From Oenococcus oeni DSM 20252 = AWRIB129 (GTDB lineage: Bacteria; Bacillota; Bacilli; Lactobacillales; Lactobacillaceae), in contig NZ_AQVA01000010.1 in assembly GCF_000372485.1 (NCBI RefSeq), positions 1 through 64,000 of the forward strand: a DNA stretch of 64,000 bases. Reading direction: 5' to 3'. Under the pieces are notes generated by a model. It had not been told where the DNA came from. It searched no databases and saw nothing but the letters and a program-made list of their open reading frames with translations. Each line of letters starts with the position of its first letter. Positions within the stretch are counted from its first letter, which is position 1. A program made the position numbers and the translations under genes. This document shows, in pieces, positions 27,239 through 36,883 of this stretch.

Positions 27239-28339
27239 ATGGTCAAAGAATACAATGTAGCAATTCTAGGTGCGAGTGGCGCAGTCGGTACAAGAATGCG
27301 CGAACAATTGGAACAATCGACAATTCCGGTCAAGTCACTGAAACTGTTGGCTTCCAATCGTTCGGCAGGTAAAAAAAGTACTTTCAGAGGAAAAGAATAC
27401 ACGATTGAAGAAACTAAACCGGAATCTTTTGACGGTATTGATCTGGTCTTATCTTCAGCCGGAGGATCGGTTTCCAAACGCTTTTTACCGGAAGCAGTTC
27501 GGCGTGGCGCAGTTGCAGTTGACAACACTTCATATTTTCGAATGGACAAAAACGTTCCATTAGTTGTTCCTGAAGTTAATTCCGGGGTTTTAAAGAATCA
27601 TCATGGGATAATTTCCAATCCAAATTGTTCCACGATTCAAATGGTTGTTGCCTTGAAACCCATTTTTGATGCTTTCGGTCTAAAACAGGTAATCGTTTCG
27701 ACTTATCAGGCAGCTTCCGGAGCTGGTCAATCTGCTTGGAATGAATTGGAAAGGGAAAGTTCCGAGTATTTAAAAGATCAAAAAATGCAGGCAAAAATTT
27801 TGCCTGTTAAGGGGGCTGAAAAGCATTATCCACTTGCATTTAATCTTTTACCACAAATCGATGTTTTTGAAGACGACGCTTATACTCACGAAGAATGGAA
27901 GATGATTCACGAAACGAAAAAAATTTTTTTTGATGACATGAATTCGTCTAAAATTAAAGTTACAGCTACAACTGTTCGTGTCCCTGTTCCGGTTGGCCAT
28001 GGCGAGACAGTCTACTTTCAAGTTGAAAAGGCTAATGAAGCTTCTGCTGAAGCAATTCAAAATGCGGTTGCCGATGGTGCTGGTTTGGTTTTGCAGGATG
28101 ACCCTTCACAACAACTTTATCCGCAGCCGATCAATGCGGCGGGCAAACGAGAAACATTCGTTGGCCGGATTCGTCCGGACTTAGAAAATGATGGCAGCTA
28201 CTGGATGTGGGTTGTTTCCGACAATCTTTTAAAAGGGGCAGCTTGGAATGCCGTGCAGATTGCCGAAGAACTTGTTAAAAAAGATCTTGTACGTGTTGCG
28301 GATCCGGAAAAATCATACGAAATGTATAAGGAGAACTAA
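27239..28339 (+). CDS. asd: Aspartate-semialdehyde dehydrogenase
   Basis: 366 residues. NADP-binding VAILGASGAVGTRM, active-site Cys in IISNPNCSTIQMVVAL and a C-terminal domain with TTVRVPVPVGHGE. It reduces aspartyl phosphate to the semialdehyde, the branch point to lysine, methionine and threonine. Being inside the lysine operon, it also makes supply to methionine subject to lysine control. The ATG follows the dapB stop by 5 bp with only a weak ribosome site, suggesting translational coupling. Confidence 0.94.
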   Translation: MVKEYNVAILGASGAVGTRMREQLEQSTIPVKSLKLLASNRSAGKKSTFRGKEYTIEETKPESFDGIDLVLSSAGGSVSKRFLPEAVRRGAVAVDNTSYFRMDKNVPLVVPEVNSGVLKNHHGIISNPNCSTIQMVVALKPIFDAFGLKQVIVSTYQAASGAGQSAWNELERESSEYLKDQKMQAKILPVKGAEKHYPLAFNLLPQIDVFEDDAYTHEEWKMIHETKKIFFDDMNSSKIKVTATTVRVPVPVGHGETVYFQVEKANEASAEAIQNAVADGAGLVLQDDPSQQLYPQPINAAGKRETFVGRIRPDLENDGSYWMWVVSDNLLKGAAWNAVQIAEELVKKDLVRVADPEKSYEMYKEN

Positions 28340-29511
28340 TGCCAGAATTAAAAGAGGGCGTCATTAATAGTGTTCGATCGGATGTTAGAAACATTACGAC
28401 CAATAAAATTCGTGCTGTTGATATGGAATTCCGCAAAATTGACGGACTACTTCGTTTAACATTGGGTGAGCCCGACTTCAATGCTCCGGAATTAGTTAAG
28501 AAGGCGATGATTAAATCGATTGAAGATAATGAATCGCATTATTCAACTGCGCGTGGATCAATTGAATTTTTAAAAGCGGCAGCTGATTTTTTAAAGCGTA
28601 ATTACGATTTAAATTACGATCCGAGGACCGAAATTTTGTCGACAGTTGGATCGACCGAAGCGATTTTTTCAAGTTTATCAACGATTTTAGAAGAAGGTGA
28701 TGAACTTTTGGCACCTTCGCCGGCCTATCCTCTTTATGAACAGCTTGCTCATGTTAACCATACGAAAATGGTTTATATTCCGACCAATGATACGAATTTT
28801 GTTTTAACTCCCTCTAAACTGCAGAATGCAATCGAGCAGCATCCACGGGCAAAGGCAATCGTTTTGACCTACCCAAACAATCCGACTGGTGTCGATTATT
28901 CTGTTGAACAGCTAAAAGAGCTTGCCACTGTAATTGCCAAGACTAATTTATTAGTTGTTTCCGACGAGATTTATTCAACGCTTAATTATGTCGGAAAACA
29001 TGTTTCGATTGCTTCATTGCTTCCGGAACAGACGATTGTTTTAAATGGTGTATCCAAATCCCATGCGATGACAGGAGACAGAATTGGTTTTGTTGCAGCG
29101 CCAAGGGATTTAATCTCTCAAATTGTTAAAATTCATCAATTTGCAATCACGGCCGTTTCAAATCCAGCTATGGCCGGTGCAGTGGCTGCCCTGAATCAAG
29201 GGGATGCTCTGACTGAAAAAATGCGTCAGGAATATATGAAACGGCGTAATTATTTGATTCCGGAATTCAAAAAAATCGGTTTTGATGTAGCAGCCCCGGA
29301 TGGTGCTTTTTACCTTTTTTTGAAAATTCCTGCCGATCAAAACCAGGATGATTTTGCTTTTGCCAGGGAACTTGCCCATAAAGCTCTCGTCGGATTAATT
29401 CCCGGCTCTTGCTTTGGCCCTGGAGGAGAAGGATATCTGCGTTTGAGTTACGCTGCTTCTGAAGAGACTCTCCATGAAGCTTTGAGACGTTTACAAAATT
29501 ATTTGGCATAA
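28339..29511 (+). CDS. patA: Class I aminotransferase, probable N-acetyl-LL-diaminopimelate aminotransferase
   Basis: 390 residues, aspartate-aminotransferase fold: LTYPNNPTGVDYS, LVVSDEIYSTLNY, the PLP Lys in LNGVSKSHAMTGDRIGF, and RLSYAASEETL with the carboxylate-binding Arg. The lysine acetyl branch needs exactly one aminotransferase between dapH and dapL, and this last gene of the operon is the obvious candidate. A general aromatic or aspartate aminotransferase is the alternative. It overlaps asd by one base. Confidence 0.88.
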   Translation: MPELKEGVINSVRSDVRNITTNKIRAVDMEFRKIDGLLRLTLGEPDFNAPELVKKAMIKSIEDNESHYSTARGSIEFLKAAADFLKRNYDLNYDPRTEILSTVGSTEAIFSSLSTILEEGDELLAPSPAYPLYEQLAHVNHTKMVYIPTNDTNFVLTPSKLQNAIEQHPRAKAIVLTYPNNPTGVDYSVEQLKELATVIAKTNLLVVSDEIYSTLNYVGKHVSIASLLPEQTIVLNGVSKSHAMTGDRIGFVAAPRDLISQIVKIHQFAITAVSNPAMAGAVAALNQGDALTEKMRQEYMKRRNYLIPEFKKIGFDVAAPDGAFYLFLKIPADQNQDDFAFARELAHKALVGLIPGSCFGPGGEGYLRLSYAASEETLHEALRRLQNYLA

Positions 29512-29615
29512 TTATTTGCTGTTTTTTAATTACATTTTTCTGTCAGTTTTCTTGACCAATTAAATTCTATTTAATCTCTCAAATGCTAAACTGAAAAGGA
29601 TTTTAAGGAGTAGTG

Positions 29616-30860
29616 ATGACAAAAAATTTTTTGGATCCTCAATTGGCAAAAGCTGTTTCGGGCGAGGAAGAACGGCAGCGGCATAACATTGAATTGGTTG
29701 CTTCCGAGAATTTTGTCTCAAAAGCTGTCCGCCAAGCACAGGGCAGTGTTTTGACGAATAAATATTCTGAAGGTTATCCGGGGAAACGCTATTATGGCGG
29801 TAATGAATATATCGATATTGCCGAAAATTTAGCGATTGAACGAGCAAAGGAACTGTTTGGTGTTAGTTATGCTAATGTTCAGCCGCATTCCGGTTCCAGC
29901 GCGAATTTTGAAGCATATATGGCTTTTCTGCATCCTGGCGATAAAATCCTTGGAATGAACTTGGATTCCGGGGGCCATTTAACTCATGGAGCCAGTGTTA
30001 GTTTTTCAGGCAAAATGTACGAAGCTCAGTCTTATAAAGTTGATTCAGAGACTGAATTACTTGATTATGATGCGATTTTAAAACAGGCAAAAGAATTTAA
30101 GCCTAATTTAATTATTGCCGGCGCTTCGGCTTATTCCCGAACGATCGATTTTCAGGCTTTTCGTGATATAGCTGATGAAGTCAATGCTTATTTGATGGTT
30201 GATATTGCTCATATTGCTGGTTTAATTGCGGCTGGATTGCATCCAAGCCCGGTTGGATTGGCTGATATCATTACAACAACTACCCATAAAACTCTTCGAG
30301 GACCTCGCGGCGGTATGATTTTGGCTGACGAAAAATATGCTAAGAGGATTAATTCGGCCGTTTTCCCGGGATCACAAGGTGGCCCTTTGGATCACGTGGT
30401 TGCGGCCAAGGCAGCGGCCTTTTATGAAGATTTGCAGCCTGATTTCAAGACTTATTCTGCTCAGATCATCAAGAACGCGAAAACAATGGCCGATGCTTTT
30501 TCCAAAGAGCCGGATGTGCGTGTTGTTTCCGGTGGTACTGACAATCATATGTTCACTCTCGATTTAACCAAGACTGGTTTAAATGGCCGACAAGTTCAAG
30601 ATTTGTTGGATTCTGTTTCTATTACTCTTAATCGCGAGGCCCTTCCGAACGAGAAACGTTCGCCCTTTGTCACTTCCGGTGTTCGAATTGGTACTCCAGC
30701 CATGACTACCAAGGGCTTAAAAGAAAACGAAATGCTGCAAATCGAACACTTGATTATGCGGGCTATTCACGCTCATGATGACAAAAATGAATTAACAAAG
30801 ATTAAGCGGGATGTTTTTGATTTGATGGATAAATTTCCTTTTGATTCCAATCCCTTCTGA
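29616..30860 (+). CDS. glyA: Serine hydroxymethyltransferase
   Basis: 414 residues. [39 protein letters not shown], the PLP Lys in [17 protein letters not shown], and a C-terminal PAMTTKG. It interconverts serine and glycine while charging THF to methylene-THF, the donor for thyA. ATG 29616 is chosen over GTG 29613 because AAGGAG sits 5 bases upstream. It is followed after 13 bp by fau, a folate-linked pair. Confidence 0.96.
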   Translation: MTKNFLDPQLAKAVSGEEERQRHNIELVASENFVSKAVRQAQGSVLTNKYSEGYPGKRYYGGNEYIDIAENLAIERAKELFGVSYANVQPHSGSSANFEAYMAFLHPGDKILGMNLDSGGHLTHGASVSFSGKMYEAQSYKVDSETELLDYDAILKQAKEFKPNLIIAGASAYSRTIDFQAFRDIADEVNAYLMVDIAHIAGLIAAGLHPSPVGLADIITTTTHKTLRGPRGGMILADEKYAKRINSAVFPGSQGGPLDHVVAAKAAAFYEDLQPDFKTYSAQIIKNAKTMADAFSKEPDVRVVSGGTDNHMFTLDLTKTGLNGRQVQDLLDSVSITLNREALPNEKRSPFVTSGVRIGTPAMTTKGLKENEMLQIEHLIMRAIHAHDDKNELTKIKRDVFDLMDKFPFDSNPF

Positions 30861-30873
30861 ATATTTTTAAACT

Positions 30874-31422
30874 ATGAATATTATCGAAGAAAAACAAAAA
30901 TTACGTCGACAGCAAAAAAAGCGTTTAGACAGTTATGACCCAGATGATAAGAAAGATCAATCGATTCTTCTCTATCAGGCTCTTTTTGAAAGCAATGATT
31001 GGCTAAATTCGGAAACGATCGCTGTAACTCTTAGTTTGCCTTTGGAATTAAATACAAAGCCAATCGTTAAACAGGCGTGGGAATTAGACAAAAGGGTTCT
31101 TGTTCCGAAGATTATCGATAAAAAAATGATTTTTGTTGAATTTGACGAAACAAGTAAACTTGCCCCGGGGAAATTTCATACTTTGGAACCTGAAACTTCT
31201 GTTGAGATCCCTAAAGAAGAAATTGAACTGATGATTGTTCCTGGATTGGCTTTTACGAAGTCTGGCAAAAGATTAGGCTTTGGTGCTGGTTTTTATGATC
31301 GTTACTTGGCTGATTATTCCGGCCGAACGGTTTCTTTGGTCTTGAAAGATCAGTTATTGGAAAATATACCAAATGATAAATTAGACATTCGCATAAAAAA
31401 AATTCTAACGCCCAAAGATTGA
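30874..31422 (+). CDS. 5-formyltetrahydrofolate cyclo-ligase
   Basis: 182 residues of the MTHFS family (YqgN/YgfA): N-terminal basic KQKLRRQQKKRLDSY, and the nucleotide/substrate signature GLAFTKSGKRLGFGAGFYDRYL. It converts 5-formyl-THF to methenyl-THF with ATP, rescuing a by-product of SHMT, whose gene is directly upstream. The stop codon lies inside the terminator hairpin, and the 3' end overlaps the convergent yitT-type gene by 18 bp. Confidence 0.93.
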   Translation: MNIIEEKQKLRRQQKKRLDSYDPDDKKDQSILLYQALFESNDWLNSETIAVTLSLPLELNTKPIVKQAWELDKRVLVPKIIDKKMIFVEFDETSKLAPGKFHTLEPETSVEIPKEEIELMIVPGLAFTKSGKRLGFGAGFYDRYLADYSGRTVSLVLKDQLLENIPNDKLDIRIKKILTPKD

Positions 31423-32286
31423 GCGTTTTTTTCTTAAGTAAGTAAAGCCTTCGCCCAACTGTTCGGAAACTATTCTAATGGAAACAAAAGCTTTAGGATC
31501 TATTTCTTCGATAATTTCTCTGACCTGACGGACTTCCGATGGGTCGACAACAACATATACTGCTTTACCGGGAGTTCTTTTATAAGCGCCTTCGATATTT
31601 ATATATGTTGAGCCTCTTTCGAGATCTTTCATGATTTTGTCGGCGATTTCAGCTGGTTGACTGGAAAAAATCATGAATTCACGGGCGGAGTAACCGCCAT
31701 CCTGAATAAAATTAATCACATTGGCGGAAACAAAAGACATAATCAATGTATACATCATTTCTGCAAAATTTAGGTAAATCAGGGACATCGCCAAGACGAT
31801 TGCATCAATTGCAAACAAAGATTTTCCCATCGTAACACCAAATTTTTGTTCGATGATTCTGGCAATAATATCCGATCCACCGGTAGTTGACCCAAAACGA
31901 AAGACCAATCCAAGTCCAATTCCAATCAACAGGCCGGCTAACAAAGCTGATATCAGCTTGTCATGATCAAGATTTATTAAAATCGGGAATTTTTGAAAAA
32001 GCCATAGCCAAAAAGATAATAGGATAATACAATAAAAAGTCGATAGAATTTGTCTTTTTCCTAATTTTAAAAAGCCGATTATTAAGATAGGTACGTTAAA
32101 AATAATATTTGTGATCGCTGGATTAATCGAAAACAAAGCGCGAAAAATCAACGTAATTCCGGTTACACCGCCCTCAGCCAATTTATTGGGAATATTAACG
32201 TAAATTAAAGCAAACGCATAAAAAGCGCAGCCGATCGTATAAGCAACAAAATTTAATGGTTTAATCTGCTTGAAAAAAGAAGTCAT
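31405..32286 (-). CDS. YitT-family membrane protein (DUF161/DUF2179)
   Basis: 293 residues. About five membrane helices (DUF161) with ANKLAEGGVTGITLI-like N-terminal pattern and FRFGSTTGGSDIIARIIEQK, followed by a soluble DUF2179 domain (YINIEGAYKRTPGKAVYVVV). Function is unknown in the family. It is intact, unlike the second copy at 52571-53494. It shares its 3' end with the cyclo-ligase gene. Confidence 0.88.
   Translation of the reverse strand: MTSFFKQIKPLNFVAYTIGCAFYAFALIYVNIPNKLAEGGVTGITLIFRALFSINPAITNIIFNVPILIIGFLKLGKRQILSTFYCIILLSFWLWLFQKFPILINLDHDKLISALLAGLLIGIGLGLVFRFGSTTGGSDIIARIIEQKFGVTMGKSLFAIDAIVLAMSLIYLNFAEMMYTLIMSFVSANVINFIQDGGYSAREFMIFSSQPAEIADKIMKDLERGSTYINIEGAYKRTPGKAVYVVVDPSEVRQVREIIEEIDPKAFVSIRIVSEQLGEGFTYLRKKRSIFGR
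31407..31432 (+). terminator. Terminator spanning the cyclo-ligase stop codon
   Basis: AACGC-C-CAA / TTG-A-GCGTT with a seven-T tail. The stem includes the last codons and TGA of the upstream gene and the last codons of the convergent gene. Confidence 0.8.
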
Positions 32287-32313
32287 GTCCTAAGTATATG
32301 ACATGAGGCTTAA

Positions 32314-32384
32314 GCGAACAGCGGGGATCGGACCCGTGACCTCCACCTTGGGAAGGTGGCGTTCTACCACTGAACTATGTTCGC
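32314..32384 (-). tRNA. tRNA-Gly (CCC)
   Basis: 71-nt cloverleaf on the minus strand. The acceptor GCGAACA pairs perfectly with TGTTCGC, the D arm is GTTC-AGTGGTA-GAAC, and the anticodon arm CCACC-TTCCCAA-GGTGG gives anticodon CCC. The T arm is unusual: the outer pair is A-C and the loop TCCGATC has C where position 55 is almost always U. CCA is not encoded. The anticodon is read directly from the loop; function is likely but the T arm is a caution. Confidence 0.88.
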
Positions 32385-32418
32385 ATACAGCGGAAAAAAG
32401 TTTCCGCAAATCATTATA

Positions 32419-33378
32419 TCAAACAGCGATCGGAGCTTTAATTACATCTTCGTGAATATAATTCTCAAGTTTAATATCGCTCATTTCATAATCGAAAATT
32501 GACTTCACGTCTGGATTAAGCTTCAGAGTCGGAAGTTTATGTGTTGGTTTTGACAACTGCTCTTTAATTTGGTCAACGTGGTTATTGTAAATATGGGCAT
32601 CACCAATCGTATGAATAAATTCACCGACTTCTAATCCGGTTTGTGCGGCAACCATTGAAAGCAGAAGCGAGTAACTGGCGATGTTAAAGGGTACTCCCAA
32701 AAAATAATCGGCCGATCTTTGGTACATTTGTAGGCTAATTTTTCCGTCTACTACATAAAATTGACTCATAACATGACATGAAGGCAGAGTGGCAAACGGC
32801 GTTGTTTCGGGATCCCAAGCTGTTAAAATTAAACGACGGGAGTTGGGATTAACTTTAATTTCATTGATTAAACGGGTTATTTGGTCTACGCTGCCATCGT
32901 CGTTGGCATCCGGCCAATGACGCCAAAGCTTTCCGTAAACATCCCCGATTGTTCCGAATTTTTTGCTGAATTCGTCATCGTTTAAAATTCGATCAACAAA
33001 GATTTTCTTTTGCTCTTTATACTGTTCGGCGAAAATTGGATCTTTTTGCGTGCGCAAACCAAAATCAGTCATATCGGGGCCTTTATACTCATTGCTTTCG
33101 ACCCATTTTTTAAAGGGCCATTCGTCCCAAATATGATTGTGGTGTTGCAGGAGAAAACGAATATTATTGTCACCGCGCAAGAACCACAATAATTCCGATT
33201 TAATTCGTCCAAATGCGACTTTTTTACTGGTCAGCAAAGGAAACCCCTCAGAGAGATCAAAACGCATTTGCGCACCAAAAATCGAGTGTGTTCCAGTCTT
33301 GGTCCGATCCATTTTCGAGGCCCCGGTTTCCAAAATACGTCGGGCAAGGTTTAGGTATTGTTCTTCATTTCGGCTCAT
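32419..33378 (-). CDS. thyA: Thymidylate synthase
   Basis: 319 residues: DRTKTGTHSIFGAQMRFDLS, the folate/dUMP Arg region, the nucleophile Cys in LPSCHVMSQFYVV, QRSADYFLGVPFNIASYSLL, and GDAHIYNNHVDQI. It makes dTMP from dUMP and methylene-THF. The start at 33378 fits homologues (EEQYLNLARRILETG). A promoter with -10 at 33386-33391 places transcription within a few bases of the ATG, and there is no ribosome site, so the mRNA is probably leaderless. No dihydrofolate reductase gene follows, although it often does in this order. Confidence 0.94.
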   Translation of the reverse strand: MSRNEEQYLNLARRILETGASKMDRTKTGTHSIFGAQMRFDLSEGFPLLTSKKVAFGRIKSELLWFLRGDNNIRFLLQHHNHIWDEWPFKKWVESNEYKGPDMTDFGLRTQKDPIFAEQYKEQKKIFVDRILNDDEFSKKFGTIGDVYGKLWRHWPDANDDGSVDQITRLINEIKVNPNSRRLILTAWDPETTPFATLPSCHVMSQFYVVDGKISLQMYQRSADYFLGVPFNIASYSLLLSMVAAQTGLEVGEFIHTIGDAHIYNNHVDQIKEQLSKPTHKLPTLKLNPDVKSIFDYEMSDIKLENYIHEDVIKAPIAV

Positions 33379-33385
33379 GAATAAT

Positions 33386-33414
33386 ATGTTAATGATATTT
33401 TTGTTTCCACGCAA
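33386..33414 (-). promoter_or_regulatory. Promoter of thyA
   Basis: Minus-strand TTGCGT, 17-bp spacer, TAACAT; the -10 ends 7 bases before the ATG. Confidence 0.5.
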
Positions 33415-33467
33415 GCGTGTTCGGAAATTAGAAATAAAATAGATTTATAAATTCAAAATATATAAAA

Positions 33468-33492
33468 AAAACTCGTCAAAGACGAACTTTTT
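33468..33492 (-). terminator. Terminator after the NCS2 permease
   Basis: Minus-strand GTTCGTC-TTT-GACGAGT hairpin with a long T tail; an A run on the other side makes it partly bidirectional. Confidence 0.65.
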
Positions 33493-33509
33493 TAAGATAT
33501 TCCTTTAAA

Positions 33510-34805
33510 TTAAACTAAAATTAGAAAACCGACAAAGACAATTCCTAGGCCATACATGACCGGCGTGACCTCCTTGGCCCGACCGGTTAAGATCATCAAC
33601 AATGGATAGGTGATAAAACCAAGTGAAATGCCATCTGAAATACTGTAAGTTAACGGCATGCCGATCGCAATCAATAAAGCAGAGGCAGCAACTGGAAAAT
33701 CCTTCCAGTCGATGTCTGCCAAATTCGAAGCCATCAATACACCAACTAAAATTAAAGCTGGAGCAGTGACCTGGTCAGTGACAACCGCCAACAACGGACT
33801 GAAAATCAATGAAAAAAGAAATAAAATTCCAACGAAAATTGCAGTTAGACCGGTTCTTCCACCGACAGCAATTCCGGCAGAAGATTCGATATAAGCAGAA
33901 GTTGGCGAGGTCCCCAAGATTGGCGCGATTAACATTCCAACCGAGTCCGACATCAAGGCTTCCCCGACTCGAGGCAGTTCGCCCTTTTTATTCAGAAATC
34001 CGGCGTTTTTAGCCAAACCAACCAAGGTTCCGGCTGTATCAAAGAAAGTAACCAGTAGAAAAGTAAATACTGCGATCCATAATTGAAAAGTATTGATATC
34101 TCCAAGGTGCGACAAGGCTTTTCCAAAAGTCGGCGCCAAAGACGGGGCTGCAGAAACGACCGCCTTGGGCAAAGCGATTAATCCGGTTAGGATACCGACA
34201 ACTGTCGTACCAACCATACCTAAGAAAATAGCAGCTGGAACGCGCCTAGCGTATAAAATAAAAGTCAAAAGAACTCCAAAAATTGTTAGCAAAGTTGTTG
34301 GTGTCCCAAAGTTTCCCAAGGTAACCATTGTGTCTTTTGACGAAGCAACAATTCCGCCGTCCTGGAAACCGATAAAAGCAATGAATAAACCGATTCCAGC
34401 AGCAATTGCAGCCTTTAAGTCATGTGGAATTGAGTTAATAACGATTTCACGAATTTTAAAGATTGTTAAGATGAAGAACAAAACTCCAGCAATGAAAACA
34501 GCCGCCAGAGCAGTTTGCCAAGGAACCTTCATGCCAACAACAACCGTATAGGCGAAGAAAGCATTGATTCCCAGCCCGGGTGCAATCGCAAACGGGTACT
34601 TAGCTACTATTCCCATAAAGATAGTTGAAATTGCCGTAATTAACCCCGTTGCGACAAAGACAGCACCTTTATTCATTCCAGCAACGCCAAGCACGCTTGG
34701 GTTAACGAAAAGAATATAGGCCATCGAGACGAAAGTGGTCAGTCCGGCAACAAATTCCCGACCAATCGTCGTATTATTCTTTTTTAGTTCGAAATATTGA
34801 TCCAT
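33510..34805 (-). CDS. NCS2-family purine permease (AzgA/PbuG-like)
   Basis: 431 residues with about 12-14 membrane helices. Family landmarks are the N-terminal EFVAGLTTFVSMAYILFVNP, the GLGINAFFAYTVV motif, FFDTAGTLVGLAKNAGF and GTSPTSAYIESSAGIAVGGR. It is a hypoxanthine/guanine/adenine:H+ symporter, in the membrane. A GGAGGG site precedes the ATG. No purine riboswitch is visible in its 110-bp leader. Confidence 0.92.
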   Translation of the reverse strand: MDQYFELKKNNTTIGREFVAGLTTFVSMAYILFVNPSVLGVAGMNKGAVFVATGLITAISTIFMGIVAKYPFAIAPGLGINAFFAYTVVVGMKVPWQTALAAVFIAGVLFFILTIFKIREIVINSIPHDLKAAIAAGIGLFIAFIGFQDGGIVASSKDTMVTLGNFGTPTTLLTIFGVLLTFILYARRVPAAIFLGMVGTTVVGILTGLIALPKAVVSAAPSLAPTFGKALSHLGDINTFQLWIAVFTFLLVTFFDTAGTLVGLAKNAGFLNKKGELPRVGEALMSDSVGMLIAPILGTSPTSAYIESSAGIAVGGRTGLTAIFVGILFLFSLIFSPLLAVVTDQVTAPALILVGVLMASNLADIDWKDFPVAASALLIAIGMPLTYSISDGISLGFITYPLLMILTGRAKEVTPVMYGLGIVFVGFLILV

Positions 34806-34919
34806 TTTCCCTCCAGAAGGGATTATTAACCACTAAAACACGAACATTTAAATTATTTTTTTCACATTATCAACAGATAATAAAATAGAAATTTACTTGC
34901 AGATTGATAAGATTAATGT

Positions 34920-35534
34920 ATGAAGTTTGTCACATCGGATACACATTTTTTTGATGCAGGTTTAATGAACCATCCTAATTTTGCTCCGGCTCGACAAAAT
35001 TTTTTTCAAGTCGAGGATATGAATCAGGCAATCATTGATGCTTGGAATAAGGTTGTTTCGCCAATCGATACCGTATATCATTGTGGGGATATAGGTATTT
35101 TTTATAAGCATGGCAGTAAGGAAGAGATGCTGAAAATATTAAAGCAACTGCATGGAAACATTATTTTTGTTAAAGGGAATCATGACAGCCAGGATTTTTT
35201 TAAGTATCTGGCAGCCAATAATTATCGAATTGAAAATCAACAACTTAAATTCAGTTTTCACTATGTTGGTGCATATTTCAAGTATGATCATCGCCAATAT
35301 TTTTTGACTCATTACCCTCTGATTTTCGGTATCACGCCTAATAGCATTAATTTACATGGCCACATTCATCACAATTCGGTAGATATTAAAGAAAATATCA
35401 ATGTTGGGATCGATTCTGCAGATTTTGATTATTTTCCAACTGACCGACAGCCGGATTTTGGAGCGCCTTTATCAATGAAGCAGATTGAATATCTAGTTAA
35501 TGCTAAGAAAAACGACTTTGCTAAAAGAGCTTAA
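34920..35534 (+). CDS. Calcineurin-like metallophosphoesterase
   Basis: 204 residues with the five metallophosphoesterase motifs in order: TSDTHFF, CGDIG, GNHD, LTHYPL, LHGHIHH. It is a cytoplasmic dinuclear-metal phosphoesterase of unknown substrate, similar in layout to phage and bacterial orphan phosphoesterases. No ribosome site precedes the ATG. The stop is 5 bp before the next phosphatase gene, forming a phosphoesterase pair leading into priA. Confidence 0.88.
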   Translation: MKFVTSDTHFFDAGLMNHPNFAPARQNFFQVEDMNQAIIDAWNKVVSPIDTVYHCGDIGIFYKHGSKEEMLKILKQLHGNIIFVKGNHDSQDFFKYLAANNYRIENQQLKFSFHYVGAYFKYDHRQYFLTHYPLIFGITPNSINLHGHIHHNSVDIKENINVGIDSADFDYFPTDRQPDFGAPLSMKQIEYLVNAKKNDFAKRA

Positions 35535-35539
35535 TACAT

Positions 35540-36883
35540 ATGACGCATGAATTTGTAACAATCTTGCATACTAATGATCTTCACAGCCATGTCGAACATT
35601 GGCCGAGGATCGCCAATTGGATTAAAACCCGTCGAGCGCAATTACAAGCTGCTGGTCATTTTGTTTTAACTTTCGATGTTGGAGATTTTATTGATCGCTA
35701 CGATGCTAATACTCAAGCTACTTGGGGCAAAGCGAATGTTGAACTTCTAAACGACTGTACTTTTGACGGAGTCACAATTGGCAATAATGAAGGTCTTGGC
35801 CTCCCGCGTGATCGAATGGAAGACATTTATTCGGAACGCAGGTTTGCTGTTTTACTAGCAAATATTTTTGAAAATGATCATGGTTTGCCTAAATGGGCAG
35901 AAGAATATCGAGTTTTTGTAACTCCGAAAGGAACTCGAATTTCGGCTTTTGGCCTGACGGCCGCTTACGATCTTACTTATCCATTGCTCGACTGGTTGCC
36001 GGCACAACCGGTTGAAACACTCGAAAAATTATCCGACCGGGTTATTGCACAATCCGATATTAGAATTTTGTTGTCACATTTGGGTTTGCCGACAGATCAA
36101 TCCTTGGCGCGGCGTTTTAAAGAAATATCGGTAATTTTAGGCGCTCACACGCATCATTTACTGCCCAAAGGTCAGATGGTCGAAAATACTTTGTTGGCCG
36201 CCGCTGGTAAATATGGTGAAAACGTTGGCGAAGTTGATCTGGAAATTGATGAAAAGCATCAAGTCGTAAGCGAAAGGGCTCATACGATTAAATTTGACAA
36301 TCTTCCGGAAGTCGAGTCTGCTTCTGCCTTTTTGGAAAATTGGCGTGAATCCGGTCGAAACATTCTCGAAAACCAAATTATTAGCAATTTGCCGACAGAT
36401 CGTTCGACTTTGCAACAAATAGATGATTGTGCCGATGCTTTGATGGAGAAATTTCAAACAAAAATTGCCATGATATCCAGCGGTATGTTTTTAGATGAGC
36501 TGCCGGCTGGCCAATTAAACGCTTTTCAGCTTTTAAAGGATCTGCCGCATACAATTCATCCAATGAAAATCGATATCCTTGGTTCTGATTTATTGAAGTT
36601 ATTTGATGAAATAAATTTGCAGCACGATCATCTTTTAAATCAACATATTAATGGTTCCGGATTCCGCGGGGATAAATTTGGCGAAATAAAATTTTATGGT
36701 CTTCATGAAAAACAAGTTGATCCAAAGCAACATTATGAAATTGCCAGTTTGGACCATTATTATTTTTTGCCTTGGTTCCATTCTTTACAGTCAGCCGACG
36801 TTTCTTTTGATTTTAAAAATATCTTGCGAGAATTAACGGCTGGCTATTATCGTGAAAAATACAGCCATCAGGAGGCCGTTTGA
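35540..36883 (+). CDS. YunD-like bifunctional metallophosphatase/5'-nucleotidase
   Basis: 447 residues. The N-terminal metallophosphoesterase domain (ILHTNDLHSHVEHWPRI, TFDVGDFID, TIGNNE, LLSHLG, LGAHTHH) is followed by a 5'-nucleotidase C-terminal domain (about 260-430) with the substrate stack around NGSGFRG. No signal peptide is seen, so it acts inside the cell, unlike secreted UshA. It hydrolyses nucleotides or nucleotide sugars. Its last 4 bp overlap the TTG start of priA. Confidence 0.9.
   Translation: MTHEFVTILHTNDLHSHVEHWPRIANWIKTRRAQLQAAGHFVLTFDVGDFIDRYDANTQATWGKANVELLNDCTFDGVTIGNNEGLGLPRDRMEDIYSERRFAVLLANIFENDHGLPKWAEEYRVFVTPKGTRISAFGLTAAYDLTYPLLDWLPAQPVETLEKLSDRVIAQSDIRILLSHLGLPTDQSLARRFKEISVILGAHTHHLLPKGQMVENTLLAAAGKYGENVGEVDLEIDEKHQVVSERAHTIKFDNLPEVESASAFLENWRESGRNILENQIISNLPTDRSTLQQIDDCADALMEKFQTKIAMISSGMFLDELPAGQLNAFQLLKDLPHTIHPMKIDILGSDLLKLFDEINLQHDHLLNQHINGSGFRGDKFGEIKFYGLHEKQVDPKQHYEIASLDHYYFLPWFHSLQSADVSFDFKNILRELTAGYYREKYSHQEAV

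Noticed and set aside
34093-34551. 152-codon plus-strand ORF opposite the purine permease
   Set aside because: Low-complexity shadow of the membrane-protein codons on the other strand.
34806-34919. Purine riboswitch before the NCS2 permease
   Set aside because: I looked for the conserved purine aptamer core and found none in the short leader.
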